Origin: Acetobacteraceae bacterium ESL0709
GTDB lineage: Bacteria > Pseudomonadota > Alphaproteobacteria > Acetobacterales > Acetobacteraceae
Assembly: GCA_029433415.1 (NCBI GenBank)
Contig: JAQTIA010000002.1
Location: 509,501-573,500 of the forward strand
Direction: 5' to 3'
Length of the DNA: 64,000 nucleotides
Made by a program: the position numbers and the translations under genes. Positions 1 to 10,042 of the stretch are shown here, piece by piece (the stretch's first letter is position 1; each line of letters begins with the position of its first letter). The notes under the pieces were generated by a model. The model was not told where the DNA came from. It worked only from the letters and a program-made list of their open reading frames with translations, and ran no database searches.

Positions 1-22
1 AAGGATATGAGAGTTCTAATTT

Positions 23-328
23 ATGCAGAGAGATGGAGAACATACAGCGGAGATTCTTTTTTACACCTTGCTGGAGCGTGAAAATAAGGCTTTTGCCCAA
101 TTACAGGAGGCCGAGTCTGATTTCCTGGCGCGCTATAACGCGGCAAGCTCTCCAGAGGCTGATGACAGCGATGTGGAAGAATTTGGCCGCTGGCTCCAGA
201 TCGGCCGCCGTAATATAGAATGCGCTCGTGAGAGACTGGCAGCTATCACATTGGAGCGGGGACTCGTACGTCAGGCTTTGATAGCTGAGAGAGCCTCAAA
301 GAGGAATATTGAGAATGAGGAATCGTGA
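23..328 (+). CDS. Small FliJ-like coiled-coil protein
   Basis: Encodes 101 residues, almost all predicted helix with regularly spaced Leu/Ala/Glu/Arg. The pattern of a helix, a short acidic break near residues 43-50 (EADDSD), a Trp-Leu pair and a second long helix resembles FliJ/YscO-type stalk proteins that sit under the flagellar or type III export ATPase. It is shorter than usual FliJ (about 140 residues). A TGA at 8-10 could be the end of an upstream gene lying off the window, which would be fliI if the FliJ idea is right; this cannot be seen. Its 3' end converges on the next gene with a 13-bp gap. Assignment is by character only, so treat the function as tentative. Confidence 0.5.
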   Translation: MQRDGEHTAEILFYTLLERENKAFAQLQEAESDFLARYNAASSPEADDSDVEEFGRWLQIGRRNIECARERLAAITLERGLVRQALIAERASKRNIENEES

Positions 329-341
329 TTCTTCTGAAAGT

Positions 342-767
342 TTAGTGCGCTCGTAAGGAATCGAGTAATGCGGACGAGGTCCCGATCAAGGCACAGACGA
401 CAGGATGAGTGGCGTCCCTTACTAGAAGTAGAAAGACCTTTTTCCGATGAGGGAAAAGGTCGCTTTCTATCTCAAATGTACTGGGCAAAGCGTTTTGATG
501 AGATTCATTACCCAGTAATTTGCAGGCTTTGGCAGCTTCCTGCAAAAAGCGTGCTGATATTTTTTCCAGGGCGCGTAACAGTGTCTCATCGCTGAGTGTG
601 TTTCCCTTTCCGTCCCGGCTCTTCAGCCGATCCCAATCTTTCCTCAGGATAAAACAGGGTATGCCATCCTGTTCGGTCGTGCGTTCCGCCCGAAGAATCT
701 TCCCAGACTGGGCCAGGCTGATAATATCCAGAGCCGGTAATACCGTGGGATCAAGCGCGATGGACAT
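342..767 (-). CDS. Conserved-looking hypothetical protein, 141 aa
   Basis: Not a family I recognise. A 141-residue soluble protein with no signal peptide, membrane segment or metal motif. The N-terminal part (residues 1-60) has a compact alpha/beta look with an ILRKDWDRLKSRDGKG stretch; the C-terminal part (115-141) is hydrophobic. It starts 6 bp after the stop of the M29 aminopeptidase on the same strand, so the two are almost certainly co-transcribed and probably translationally coupled. A strong imperfect hairpin lies inside the coding sequence at about 431-466. No functional claim beyond the operon link is justified. Confidence 0.6.
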   Translation of the reverse strand: MSIALDPTVLPALDIISLAQSGKILRAERTTEQDGIPCFILRKDWDRLKSRDGKGNTLSDETLLRALEKISARFLQEAAKACKLLGNESHQNALPSTFEIESDLFPHRKKVFLLLVRDATHPVVCALIGTSSALLDSLRAH

Positions 768-773
768 AGAGCG

Positions 774-2012
774 CTAGACCCATTCGCCCTGGCGCATAAG
801 GGGCTGGGACACTCCATTTTTAATACCATCCACGTCGATATGGGCTGATCCTACCATCCAGTCTATATGAATAATCGACTGGTTTGCGCCGCGCGCTATA
901 AGCTGTGCCTCGCTCTGCCTGTCTGTGTCCATCATGCATTTGGTGTATGACTGGCCGAGAGCAATATGGCTTGAGGCATTTTCGTCGAAAAGTGTATTAC
1001 GATAGAGAATGCCACTTTGTGAAATAGGCGAGGAATAAGGCACAAGGGCGACCTCTCCAAGGCGGCGTGCGCCTTCGTCACTATCCAGCAGGCGTTCCAG
1101 AACATCTTGCCCGGCATCAGCATGAACTTCGACAATCTTGCCTTCCTGAAAACGCACATGAATACCGTCAATAAGTGAGCCTTGGTGAAAAAGTGGTTTC
1201 GTGCTGGAAATAACACCATCAACCCGGGCACAATGCGGAGTCGTAAAAACTTCTTCAGTCGGGATATTGGGATTACACACAATATTATTAGTTGTCGTTT
1301 CCGCCCCCCCAGCCCAGAAATGACCATCTGCCAGACCAATTGTGATGTCTGTTCCAGGTCCCTTGAAAGCAAGAGCGTCAAATCGCAGGTCATTCAGGCG
1401 GGCAGAGCGCTCGTGCAGGTGCCGGTTATGCTCCTGCCATACACTGACAGGATCGTCATGATCCACGCGTGATGCCTTGAAAATCCCTTGCCACAGGGCC
1501 TCCAGGGCTTCTGGCTCTGATAAATCGGGAAAGACTTGTTTGGCCCATACAGGGTTGGCAGCGGCAACAATCGTCCAGTTTGTTGCGAATTGCGTAATGA
1601 CCTCCATGGCTGGACGGTTGACTTTCGAGCTGGCTTTGCTGGCACGGGAAATATAGTCGGGGTTCTGCCCTTTCAGGAGAGTGGGATTGCCCCCGGTAAC
1701 AGCTAGACGCGCTGTCCCTTCCCGGTAAGCCTGTGCCATGGCGTCAGCAACCCAGCCATTAGCTATGTCGAAGCTTTCCGCCGAAGCGTAACGATAGCGA
1801 GCCAGTGTGATTTCATCATCGCTGAAGAATGTGGTGACCAGCGAGGCACCGGCTTTATAGGCGTGTTCGGTAATACGGCGCACGAGAGGGACCGATTCCA
1901 GCGGAGCCGTGATGAAGAGCTGTTGTTGCGGGACCAGATTGAGCCCAACACGGACAGCAACCTCTCCGAGGCGATCCAGTAATTGTTCATGGGTAAATTT
2001 TTGTGAAGACAT
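774..2012 (-). CDS. M29-family metalloaminopeptidase
   Basis: A 412-residue protein matching the M29 (AmpS/AmpT/PepS) aminopeptidase family, which removes N-terminal residues from peptides in the cytosol using two metal ions. The six expected metal or catalytic residues are all seen at family spacing: Glu253/254 (PTEEVFTTP), Glu320 (RRLGEVALVP), His349 and Tyr356 (SSHIALGQSY), His382 and Asp384 (IIHIDWMVGS). Length fits the family (about 410). No signal peptide. It lies 80 bp downstream of hisC on the same strand and is followed by a small unknown ORF in a tight operon. Confidence 0.93.
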   Translation of the reverse strand: MSSQKFTHEQLLDRLGEVAVRVGLNLVPQQQLFITAPLESVPLVRRITEHAYKAGASLVTTFFSDDEITLARYRYASAESFDIANGWVADAMAQAYREGTARLAVTGGNPTLLKGQNPDYISRASKASSKVNRPAMEVITQFATNWTIVAAANPVWAKQVFPDLSEPEALEALWQGIFKASRVDHDDPVSVWQEHNRHLHERSARLNDLRFDALAFKGPGTDITIGLADGHFWAGGAETTTNNIVCNPNIPTEEVFTTPHCARVDGVISSTKPLFHQGSLIDGIHVRFQEGKIVEVHADAGQDVLERLLDSDEGARRLGEVALVPYSSPISQSGILYRNTLFDENASSHIALGQSYTKCMMDTDRQSEAQLIARGANQSIIHIDWMVGSAHIDVDGIKNGVSQPLMRQGEWV

Positions 2013-2054
2013 AAATAAGGCCCGATAAAGATTATGGTGTAACGCTACGGCCTA

Positions 2055-2074
2055 TGGAGTCACAATTGACTCCA
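2055..2074. other. 8-bp perfect inverted repeat between hisC and the aminopeptidase gene
   Basis: TGGAGTCA at 2055-2062 and TGACTCCA at 2067-2074 form an 8-bp stem with a CAAT tetraloop. It sits about 45-60 bp upstream of the M29 start and just after the hisC stop. There is no T-run on either side, so it could be an operator or a processed stem rather than a classical terminator. Confidence 0.35.
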
Positions 2075-2092
2075 CGGTGCAAACGGAAAGTC

Positions 2093-3160
2093 TCACTTGT
2101 GCTTCAAATAACGCGTCAGGACATCAAGTAAATGGTCGCATTGTTCATCCGAGCCGATTGTTACGCGCAGCCATTGCAGGATTCGGGGGATGGAAGAAAG
2201 GTGACGCGCCAGAATGCCATGTTCCCTCAAGCGACCTGCCAGAACGATGGCCTCATGAGCAGGATGGTTGATGAGGATAAAATTGGCTTTGGAAGGCAGT
2301 ACCTCGAAACCGAGAGCTTCAAGCCGAGGAATGATCCTGTCCCGTGTCGCCATGATCTTTTGCGTATTTTTCAGGAACCATTCCCGGTCCAGCAACGAAG
2401 CCGTCGCGCCCGCCTGCGCGAGACGGGACAAGGGATAGGAGTTGAAGCTGTCTTTTACGCGAACCAGCCCCTCGATCAAGGCCGCGTCCCCTAGAGCATA
2501 GCCAACGCGTAATCCGGCCAGAGAAGAGGATTTGGAGAACGTCCTGACCACAATAAGATTATCGTAATGCTTTACGAGTGAAACAGCGCTTTCAGCTCCA
2601 AAATCGACATAGGCTTCATCAATGATGACCACCCGGTCAGGCTGTGCCTTGAGCAGAAACTCGATATCACTGACGCTGATAGCGCGCCCTGTTTGGGCGT
2701 TAGGGTTGGCAATGGCAATACCGCCACAGGGGCCGACATAATCTTCGACTTTCAGTGAAAAATCTTTTCTGAGAGGGACAGAGCGATAAGAGAGGCCAAA
2801 AAGTGTGCAATAAACGGGGTAGAAGCCGTAAGTCACGTCGGCAAACAGAATGTCCTCATCGTCGCGGAACAAGGCACGGAAAGCATGCGCCAGTACCTCA
2901 TCCGAGCCATTGCCGACAAAAACATTTTCCCTGGCGAGGCCAAACTGCTGGGCAATGGCCTCACGAAGTATGTCGGAAGCCGGGTCAGGATAAAGACGCA
3001 GGGTGTCGCTGGCAGCTTCTTCTATAGCCTTAAGTGCCTTCGGGCTAGGACCATAAGGAGACTCATTGGTGTTAAGCTTGGTCAGATTGGCCATTTGTGG
3101 CTGTTCACCTGGCACGTAAGGATGAAGCATGCGAATGGAAGGGTTCCAAAAACGGCTCAT
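2093..3160 (-). CDS. hisC: Histidinol-phosphate aminotransferase
   Basis: A 355-residue fold-type I PLP aminotransferase of the HisC family. It converts imidazole-acetol phosphate and glutamate to histidinol phosphate in histidine biosynthesis. Family marks: LNTNESPYGPSP near residues 29-40, the Asn of ANPNAQTG (152), Asp181 and Tyr184 in IIDEAYVDFG, and the PLP lysine Lys210 in RTFSKSSSLAGLRVGY. Length is normal. It is not beside other his genes; the closest upstream gene is the ankyrin protein (67 bp away), so its promoter may be there. A related aromatic aminotransferase role is possible in this family, but HisC is the best call. Confidence 0.9.
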   Translation of the reverse strand: MSRFWNPSIRMLHPYVPGEQPQMANLTKLNTNESPYGPSPKALKAIEEAASDTLRLYPDPASDILREAIAQQFGLARENVFVGNGSDEVLAHAFRALFRDDEDILFADVTYGFYPVYCTLFGLSYRSVPLRKDFSLKVEDYVGPCGGIAIANPNAQTGRAISVSDIEFLLKAQPDRVVIIDEAYVDFGAESAVSLVKHYDNLIVVRTFSKSSSLAGLRVGYALGDAALIEGLVRVKDSFNSYPLSRLAQAGATASLLDREWFLKNTQKIMATRDRIIPRLEALGFEVLPSKANFILINHPAHEAIVLAGRLREHGILARHLSSIPRILQWLRVTIGSDEQCDHLLDVLTRYLKHK

Positions 3161-3227
3161 AATTCTGCCCTGACTAATTTCACTTTAAGTGTAAGACATA
3201 TTGCTCTTTATCATGGAACAAAAGAGG

Positions 3228-3716
3228 TCAGGTGAAAAGGTGCCCGACGCCCTGCTTTTGTGCCAGTGCGCGGGCAGAAACACCTTCCATGTCCTCATGA
3301 TCGGGGTTTGCTCCTGCTTGGAGGAGTTTCTTTACCATTGCTTCACGTCCGAACATGACGGCGAACATTAGAGGCGTGCGCCCGGCATGATTGGGTTTGT
3401 CGACCGAAGCGCCCTTTTCAATCAAGAGATCGGCAATCGCCTCATAACCCTTGAACGCAACGCCTGAAAGGGCGGTTGCACCTTTTAGGTCAACAGCATC
3501 GGGATTGGCGCCTTTTTCAAGCAGAAAACGGGCAGTTTCCAAATGATCATTATAGGTTGCGACAATAAGCGGCGTGTAACCCCGGCTATCAGTGCAATCA
3601 ACAGGCATACCAGCTTCAAGAAATTGTGATAGAAGGTCAATATCGCTGCTTCTGGCGGCTTCTATAAAAAGGGCCGTTATCTGTTCTGCCGTAAAATTAA
3701 TTTTATGCTGTGTCAT
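3228..3716 (-). CDS. Ankyrin-repeat protein
   Basis: A 162-residue protein made mostly of ankyrin repeats. Repeats can be seen starting near residues 43 (SRGYTPLIVATYN), 76 (DLKGATALSGVAFKGY) and 109 (NHAGRTPLMFAVMFG), each followed by the A..LLEKGA/LLxAGANP helix-turn. An incomplete repeat leads at the N-terminus and a degenerate one closes the C-terminus. No signal peptide, so a cytosolic protein-protein interaction module is likely. Partner unknown. It is divergent from tkt and upstream of hisC. Confidence 0.85.
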   Translation of the reverse strand: MTQHKINFTAEQITALFIEAARSSDIDLLSQFLEAGMPVDCTDSRGYTPLIVATYNDHLETARFLLEKGANPDAVDLKGATALSGVAFKGYEAIADLLIEKGASVDKPNHAGRTPLMFAVMFGREAMVKKLLQAGANPDHEDMEGVSARALAQKQGVGHLFT

Positions 3717-4015
3717 AAACGCCTCTGTTTTATAGAAAAGGTCATTAAATGATGATCATGTAGAGGGGGCACCTTCATTACCCCGTGACGACAAAAGTTT
3801 TATAAAACGTCCAGGAACGTTTCTTGCTCCCTCTATCATAGGAGGAGGGTGCCTTCTGTGCCAGATTTTTTTGCTTTCGGGCCATTGAGTTCCAGCGGGG
3901 TTTGCGCCACTTCATGGAGGCATGAGTAATCAGGGTCCAGGCAGACTGCCTTTTTGAGATGGCAGCTGTTTGCGGCCATAAACGTTATAAACATTATGGA
4001 TTGAGGACTTCCAAG
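3717..4015. promoter_or_regulatory. Divergent intergenic region between the ankyrin gene and tkt
   Basis: A 299-bp region expected to hold both divergent promoters. An inverted repeat AAACGT-CCAGGA-ACGTTT at 3805-3822 is a possible operator. A GAGGA ribosome-binding site at 4003-4007 stands 8 bp before a GTG at 4016 and is what decides the tkt start. No convincing -35/-10 pair could be picked out by eye. Confidence 0.35.
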
Positions 4016-6079
4016 GTGACAAAAGCACTATCGAAACTCAGTATCGATACAATCCGCACACTGTCTATGGATGGCGTGGAAAAAGCCAATTCCGGTCATC
4101 CGGGAACGGCCATGGCCCTTGCGCCGGCTATGTATGCCCTCTGGCAGCATGACATGCATTATGATCCGGCTAATCCACTCTGGCCAGGGCGGGACCGGTT
4201 TGTGCTTTCTGGCGGCCATGCATCCATGCTGCTTTATTCCCTCATTTATCTTGCGGGTATTCATAAAGTCAAAAACGGTACTGTGCTGGACCAGCCAGCC
4301 CTGACGATCAAGGATCTCGAAGCGTTTCGTCAGCTTGATTCCCTCACGCCCGGTCACCCTGAATATCATCATACGGCCGGTGTGGAGACCACAACTGGTC
4401 CGTTGGGGCAGGGTTGTGGCACATCGGTGGGGATGGCCATGGCAGAGCGTTGGCTGGCGGCGCGCTATAATCGCCCGGGTTTTACATTATTTGATTATTA
4501 TATCACTACATTTTGTGGTGATGGCGACATGATGGAAGGTGTGGTTTCAGAAGCGGCTTCTCTGGCAGGTCATCTAGCCCTGAGTAATTTGACGTGGGTT
4601 TATGATCGTAACCATATTTCCATTGAAGGCTCGACTGATCTTGCTTTTACAGAAGATGTCGGCAAGCGTTTTGAAGCTTATGGCTGGCATGTCGTTTCTG
4701 TCGATGATGGCAACGATGTTGAGGCTATTCAGGCAGCATTGAAAGAATGCAAGCAGGTCAAGGACAGACCAAGCCTGATTATCTTGACGACAGTGATCGG
4801 TTACGGCGCGCCGCATAAAGCGGGTACTGCCTCGGCTCATGGTGAGCCTCTTGGTGCAGAGGAAATCGCGGGTGCCAAGGCCGCTTATGGCTGGCCAAAG
4901 GATGCTCCCGCTTTTTTTGTCCCTGAGGGCGTGAAAGAACATTTTGCTGCGGGGTTGGGCAAGCGCGGAGCCAAGGCCAGTGCGAAATGGTACGATCTTT
5001 TCGCGGAATATGGCAAAAAATACCCTGAACTTGCGGCGGAACTGAAAGCAATTTTTGCGGGAGAGCTCCCTGCTGGATGGGATAAGGATCTTCCTGTCTA
5101 TCCGACCAATGAAAAAGGCATTGCTTCTCGTGCCAGCTCGGGCGATGTGCTCAACGATGTGGCACGGAACCTGCCCTGGATGATTGGCGGCTCGGCTGAT
5201 CTTTCGCCTTCGACAAAAACAACGATTAAGGATGGTGGTTCTTTCCAGCCGGTCAAGTGGAATGGTTCCTATGCCGGGCGTAATATCCATTTTGGTGTGC
5301 GTGAACATGCCATGGGCGCGATCTGTAATGGTCTTGCGCTGTCAGGGTTGCGCAGCTTCTGCTCAGGTTTCATGATTTTCTCGGATTACATGAAGAATCC
5401 TATCCGTCTTTCAGCGTTGATGAATCTCCCGGTGACCTATGTCTTCACCCATGATTCTATCGGCGTCGGCGAAGACGGACCAACCCACCAGCCGATTGAA
5501 CAGCTGGCCCAGTTGCGGGCGACGCCCAATGTCGTCGTGCTGCGTCCTTCAGATGCCAATGAAGTGTCCGAAGCCTGGCGCTTTACGATGCAGCACAAGA
5601 CGGGTCCTGTCGCTTTCGCGCTCAGTCGTCAGAACCTGCCCACGATTGACCGCACCAAATATGCCTCCGCTTCAGGGCTTGGTAAAGGGGCTTATGTGCT
5701 GGCTTGTTGCGGACAGATTCCTGACATTATCCTGATGGCAACGGGTTCTGAGGTCGATCTGGTCGTCAAGGTCTATGAACGGCTGATGGCTGAGGGGGTG
5801 AAAGCCCGTGTTGTGTCAATGCCGAGTCTTGATCTTTTCGAGCAACAGACAGAGTCTTATCGCGACAGCGTCCTGCCGCCTTCCGTAACAGCTCGTGTTG
5901 GCGTTGAAATGGCGTCTCCTTTTGGCTGGGATCGTTATGTTGGCCCTACAGGCACCATGATAGCGATGCATGGTTTTGGAGCCTCTGCGCCTGCGGGCGA
6001 ACTTATGAAGAAATTCGGCTTTACGGTTGAGGCTGTGTACAAGGCAGCCAAAGCCCAGCTTGCTGCTCACAATAAATAA
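4016..6079 (+). CDS. tkt: Transketolase
   Basis: A 687-residue TPP-dependent transketolase of the non-oxidative pentose phosphate pathway, moving two-carbon units between ketoses and aldoses. Visible marks: SGHPG near the N-terminus, GPLGQG, the TPP motif GDGDMMEGVVSEAASLAGHL ending in the N of YDRNHIS, the catalytic Glu in FGVREHAMG, and DSIGVGEDGPTHQPIEQ. The GTG at 4016 is preferred over the upstream ATG at 3959 (706 residues) because of the GAGGA site 8 bp before it, and because family members start close to this point. It is the first gene of the pentose cluster, with the tal-pgi start 24 bp after its stop. Confidence 0.95.
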   Translation: MTKALSKLSIDTIRTLSMDGVEKANSGHPGTAMALAPAMYALWQHDMHYDPANPLWPGRDRFVLSGGHASMLLYSLIYLAGIHKVKNGTVLDQPALTIKDLEAFRQLDSLTPGHPEYHHTAGVETTTGPLGQGCGTSVGMAMAERWLAARYNRPGFTLFDYYITTFCGDGDMMEGVVSEAASLAGHLALSNLTWVYDRNHISIEGSTDLAFTEDVGKRFEAYGWHVVSVDDGNDVEAIQAALKECKQVKDRPSLIILTTVIGYGAPHKAGTASAHGEPLGAEEIAGAKAAYGWPKDAPAFFVPEGVKEHFAAGLGKRGAKASAKWYDLFAEYGKKYPELAAELKAIFAGELPAGWDKDLPVYPTNEKGIASRASSGDVLNDVARNLPWMIGGSADLSPSTKTTIKDGGSFQPVKWNGSYAGRNIHFGVREHAMGAICNGLALSGLRSFCSGFMIFSDYMKNPIRLSALMNLPVTYVFTHDSIGVGEDGPTHQPIEQLAQLRATPNVVVLRPSDANEVSEAWRFTMQHKTGPVAFALSRQNLPTIDRTKYASASGLGKGAYVLACCGQIPDIILMATGSEVDLVVKVYERLMAEGVKARVVSMPSLDLFEQQTESYRDSVLPPSVTARVGVEMASPFGWDRYVGPTGTMIAMHGFGASAPAGELMKKFGFTVEAVYKAAKAQLAAHNK

Positions 6080-6103
6080 GACGTAAAACTAAAAGGAAGA
6101 GAA

Positions 6104-8956
6104 ATGACCCATAACAAAGAGGGTAATTCCCTGAAGAGACTGGCCGAATATGGCCAGTCACCCTGGTTTGATTTCATCCGTCGTGATTTTACGGCTAATG
6201 GTTCGCTGAAAAAGATGGTCGAGGAAGACGGGCTGAAAGGTGTTACGTCCAATCCTGCCATTTTTGAAAAAGCGATCGGCCACGGTGCGGAATATGAAGA
6301 AGAGGTTCGCTCCCTGCTGGCCAAGCAGTCTCTCTCGGCCGGTGAACTTTATGAACATATCGCTATCGAAGATATACGTGATGCCTGTGCTGTCCTGAAG
6401 CCCGTTTTTGATGAGACCAAAAAGCGCGACGGTTACGTAAGTCTTGAGGTTTCGCCCTATATTGCTTACGACCAGAAGGCTACCATTCATGATGCACGTC
6501 GTCTCTGGAGAGAGGTCGATCGTGAAAATCTCATGATCAAAATCCCGGCAACAAAAGAAGGGACAGAAGCTGTCAGAGAAGCGATTTCTGATGGCATTAA
6601 TGTCAATGTCACGCTTCTTTTTGCGCTTGATGCCTATAAGGCAGTGCTGGAGGCCTATATTCAGGGTCTTGAAGCGCGGGTTGAAAGAGGTCAGTCTATT
6701 GGTCATCTGGCGAGTGTGGCCTCTTTCTTTGTCAGTCGTATTGATAGCAAGATTGATGCCGAGATTGATCGTCGTGTTGCTGCCAATGATCCTGAATCTG
6801 CCGCTCTGAAGGCGCTTCGTGGCAAGGTCGCTATTGCGAACGCTAAACTTGCTTATCAGCATTATCTTGAGGTTACCGGGAGCCGTCGTTGGAAAAAGCT
6901 GGCGGATAAGGGAGCGCAGACGCAACGCCTGCTCTGGGCCAGCACAGGCACGAAAGACAAGGCTTATAGCGATGTCCTTTACGTTGAAGAGCTTATTGGC
7001 GGCGATACGGTCAATACCATTCCGCCCGCAACATTTGATGCTTTCCGTGATCATGGAAAACTGAAAAGTAGCCTTGTTGAAGGAATTGAAGAGGCGCGCA
7101 AGGTGCTTTCTGAAGCAGAGCGACTTGGGCTTGACCTTCAGAAAGTAACGGAGACTCTGGTGACAGAGGGGTGTGCTTCTTTCTGCGTAGCGTTTGATGC
7201 TCTTCTTGGCGCGGTAGAAGCCCGTCGGGAAGCCGTGTTGGGAAGTCGCTTGGCTTCAGTCAGTCTGAATTTGCCAGAAGATCTGTCGAACGCGGTTGTA
7301 GCGGCTGAGAAGAAATGGGCCGAACAGGGCGATATCCGCCGCATATGGGCACGTGATGCTTCTGTCTGGACTAATGGGCCAGAAAGCAAATGGCTTGGCT
7401 GGCTGAATGGTCCTGCGGATGGTCTTTCACAGTATAGTGTTTATGAAAAGTTCGCCCAGGACGTAAAATCACGTAATTACAGTGACATCCTCCTTTTGGG
7501 TATGGGTGGTTCCAGTCTTGGTCCAGAGGTTCTGGAAAAGACTTTTGGCCAGAGTGTGGGGTTCCCGAAACTGCATGTTTTGGATAGTACTGACCCTCAG
7601 CAGGTGGCGGCTTTCGAGAAGAAAATTGATCTCGGAAGGACCCTGTTCATCGTTTCCAGCAAGTCTGGAAGCACGTTGGAACCGAATATTCTTTTTGCCT
7701 ATTTCTGGGAACAGGCGAAGAAGGCTCTGGGACAGGATCCCGGCGCTCACTTTGTGGCGGTGACAGATCCCGGTTCAGCTTTTGAGAAAAAGGCCAGGGA
7801 CCATAAATTTGGCCATATTTTTCATGGCAATCCAGAAATTGGCGGTCGTTATTCTGTAATTTCCGCTTTTGGTCTCGTTCCTGCGGCTGCTGCGGGTTAT
7901 AACGTACGTCTCCTTCTTGAGAGCGCTCTGCTGATGGTGGGCTCTTGTGATGGCAGTGTGCCTCCTGCCATCAATCCCGGCGCTCGTATAGGACTGACCT
8001 GGGGCGTTGCGGCCAAGACCTTCGGGCGTGACAAGATTACGGTTGTGGCTTCCAGGAGTTTTTCGGCTCTTGGCGCCTGGTTGGAACAGCTGGTTGCGGA
8101 AAGCACAGGCAAAAGAGGGACAGGTCTTATTCCCATTGATGGGGAGACGCTGGCTGATCCGTCAGTTTATGGTGCGGATCGCGTTTTTGTCGAGTTGCGC
8201 CTGTCCAGCGAGGCTCCTGATGCAGCACTGCGTGCGCTTCGTGAAGCTGGCCATCCAGTCGTGACCATTCAGCTTGATCAGAAGGAGCAGCTCTGTCAGG
8301 CCTTTTTCCTTCTTGAGTTTGCAACAGCTGTGGCAGGTTCTGTGCTGGGGATTGATCCTTTTGACCAGCCTGATGTCGAATTCAGCAAGGTGGAGACACG
8401 CAAACTGACGGCCGCCTACGAGGAAACGGGGCGTTTGCCCGAGGAAGTTCCGTTTGCAACGGATGGTGCTCTTGAATTCTACGCTGACGACAAAAACGTT
8501 CAGGCTTTAGGTAAAGGGGATGGACTTTCCATTCTTGCAGCGCATTTCTCACGGGTCAAAAAGGGCGATTATGTCGGGCTTTTGGCTTATATTGAGCATA
8601 ATAGCGCTCATATTGCGTGGGAGCAGCATTTGCGTCTGGCAGTGCGCGACGGTCTCCATGTTGCGACGGCGGCTGAATTTGGTCCCCGTTTCCTGCACTC
8701 GACCGGCCAGGCCTATAAAGGCGGCCCTGACAGCGGGGTTTTCCTTCAGATCACAGCAGATGATACAGCAGATCTGAAAGTCCCTGGTTCACGTTACAGT
8801 TTTGGTGCTGTAAAGGCAGCGCAGGCGCGAGGGGATTTCGATGTTCTGGCTGCACGTGGTCGCCGTGCCTTGCGTGTCCATATAAAAGGCTCGCTGGAAG
8901 ATGGTTTAAAACGTCTGACAGGCCTTGTTACAGAAGCTCTTAAGGGGAAAAAATAA
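6104..8956 (+). CDS. tal/pgi: Bifunctional transaldolase / glucose-6-phosphate isomerase fusion
   Basis: A 950-residue fusion known from acetic acid bacteria. Residues about 1-370 are a transaldolase ([13 protein letters not shown], then NLMIKIPAT with Schiff-base Lys146). Residues about 400-930 are phosphoglucose isomerase ([11 protein letters not shown] near 466, [11 protein letters not shown] near 520, and a C-terminal QYKGGPD-like segment, here [10 protein letters not shown]). Together with transketolase it turns pentose phosphates back into glucose 6-phosphate, so the pathway can run as a cycle. A good AAAGGAAGAG site precedes the ATG. Its stop overlaps the gnd ATG by one base (TAATG), which implies translational coupling. 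Confidence 0.96.
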   Translation: MTHNKEGNSLKRLAEYGQSPWFDFIRRDFTANGSLKKMVEEDGLKGVTSNPAIFEKAIGHGAEYEEEVRSLLAKQSLSAGELYEHIAIEDIRDACAVLKPVFDETKKRDGYVSLEVSPYIAYDQKATIHDARRLWREVDRENLMIKIPATKEGTEAVREAISDGINVNVTLLFALDAYKAVLEAYIQGLEARVERGQSIGHLASVASFFVSRIDSKIDAEIDRRVAANDPESAALKALRGKVAIANAKLAYQHYLEVTGSRRWKKLADKGAQTQRLLWASTGTKDKAYSDVLYVEELIGGDTVNTIPPATFDAFRDHGKLKSSLVEGIEEARKVLSEAERLGLDLQKVTETLVTEGCASFCVAFDALLGAVEARREAVLGSRLASVSLNLPEDLSNAVVAAEKKWAEQGDIRRIWARDASVWTNGPESKWLGWLNGPADGLSQYSVYEKFAQDVKSRNYSDILLLGMGGSSLGPEVLEKTFGQSVGFPKLHVLDSTDPQQVAAFEKKIDLGRTLFIVSSKSGSTLEPNILFAYFWEQAKKALGQDPGAHFVAVTDPGSAFEKKARDHKFGHIFHGNPEIGGRYSVISAFGLVPAAAAGYNVRLLLESALLMVGSCDGSVPPAINPGARIGLTWGVAAKTFGRDKITVVASRSFSALGAWLEQLVAESTGKRGTGLIPIDGETLADPSVYGADRVFVELRLSSEAPDAALRALREAGHPVVTIQLDQKEQLCQAFFLLEFATAVAGSVLGIDPFDQPDVEFSKVETRKLTAAYEETGRLPEEVPFATDGALEFYADDKNVQALGKGDGLSILAAHFSRVKKGDYVGLLAYIEHNSAHIAWEQHLRLAVRDGLHVATAAEFGPRFLHSTGQAYKGGPDSGVFLQITADDTADLKVPGSRYSFGAVKAAQARGDFDVLAARGRRALRVHIKGSLEDGLKRLTGLVTEALKGKK

Positions 8957-9960
8957 TGTATATTGGAATTATCGGTCTGGGTCGTATGGGTGGCAATATT
9001 GCTGCTCGTCTTACACGTCATGGCCATGACGTGGTTCTGCTTGACCGTACCCCCAAGACGTATCATGAGACTGTTGCAAAATGCGCTGAAGGCAAGGCGC
9101 ATGGTGTCAATACGGTTGAAGAGATGGCGCAGGCTCTTTCTAAATCAGGCGATGCGCATCGTGTGATCTGGATTATGCTGCCAGCAGGTGAGATTACCGA
9201 AGATATGGTGCATAAAGTGGCCGGACTTCTGGGTAAGGGCGATATCGTTATTGATGGGGGGAACACCTACTACAAAGACGATATCAGACGCGCAAAGGAA
9301 CTGGCCGAGAGAGGAATTTCCTATATTGATGTAGGTACATCTGGTGGTGTCTGGGGGCTGGAGCGCGGTTATTGCCTGATGTACGGCGGAGAGAAAGAGG
9401 CTGCTGATTATATTGATCCGTTCCTCAAGGCGCTTGCTCCGGGAGTAGGGAATGTTGTCCCCTCTCCCAATCGTGGGGAAGGGAAACATGATTCCCGTGC
9501 CGAGCAGGGTTATCTTTATTGTGGTCCAGCTGGTTCAGGTCATTTTGTAAAGATGGTCCATAACGGTATTGAATATGGCATTATGCAGGCCTTTGCTGAA
9601 GGATTTGATGTCCTCAAGTCCAAAAACTCTGAAAAAGTGGCTGAGGACCAACGTTTCGATCTCAATCTTGCCGATATTGCCGAGCTTTGGCGGCGTGGTA
9701 GCGTGGTTTCTTCATGGCTGCTTGATCTTACGGCGTCTGCATTGGCTAAATCTGGTGACCTGGGCGAGTTCAGCGGCCAGGTTCAGGATTCTGGTGAGGG
9801 ACGCTGGACTATTGAAGCAGCGATCGAAGAAGATGTTCCTGCCCCTGTGATGACGGCAGCACTCTTTACGCGTTTCCGTTCGCGCACAGGCAATAATTTT
9901 GGCGAAAAAGTACTTTCTGCCATGCGTTTTGGTTTTGGCGGGCATGTCGAGCCAAAATAA
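8956..9960 (+). CDS. gnd: 6-phosphogluconate dehydrogenase, short (YqeC/GntZ-like) type
   Basis: A 334-residue decarboxylating 6-phosphogluconate dehydrogenase, making ribulose 5-phosphate, CO2 and NAD(P)H. The N-terminal Rossmann motif is [13 protein letters not shown]; the substrate motif [22 protein letters not shown] is split across residues 115-136; the catalytic Lys-Asn pair is in [14 protein letters not shown]. It belongs to the short class (about 300-335 residues) that is usually NAD-preferring, not the 470-residue class. Coupled to tal-pgi by a one-base overlap. Confidence 0.95.
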   Translation: MYIGIIGLGRMGGNIAARLTRHGHDVVLLDRTPKTYHETVAKCAEGKAHGVNTVEEMAQALSKSGDAHRVIWIMLPAGEITEDMVHKVAGLLGKGDIVIDGGNTYYKDDIRRAKELAERGISYIDVGTSGGVWGLERGYCLMYGGEKEAADYIDPFLKALAPGVGNVVPSPNRGEGKHDSRAEQGYLYCGPAGSGHFVKMVHNGIEYGIMQAFAEGFDVLKSKNSEKVAEDQRFDLNLADIAELWRRGSVVSSWLLDLTASALAKSGDLGEFSGQVQDSGEGRWTIEAAIEEDVPAPVMTAALFTRFRSRTGNNFGEKVLSAMRFGFGGHVEPK

Positions 9961-9967
9961 AAAACCA

Positions 9968-9976
9968 TGATATAAT
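9968..9976 (+). promoter_or_regulatory. Extended -10 promoter candidate ahead of the HAD-pgl-rpiA-gntK genes
   Basis: TGATATAAT is a perfect extended -10 (TGn plus TATAAT), placed 8 bp after the gnd stop and about 65 bp before the HAD start. No good -35 is seen, as expected for an extended -10. A G/C-rich imperfect hairpin follows at about 9988-10024 in what would be the 5' leader. It suggests the second half of the cluster can be transcribed separately. Confidence 0.45.
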
Positions 9977-10042
9977 CCGAGCGTTCGGAGAGAGGGTGCC
10001 GGGTATGGGTTCCGGCCTCCTCTCTTCAGAAGAGGATGTAAA

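Noticed and set aside
431-466. Strong hairpin GAAAGACC...GGTC.CTTTC
   Set aside because: It lies inside a coding sequence and lacks a T-run on either strand, so I do not call it a terminator.
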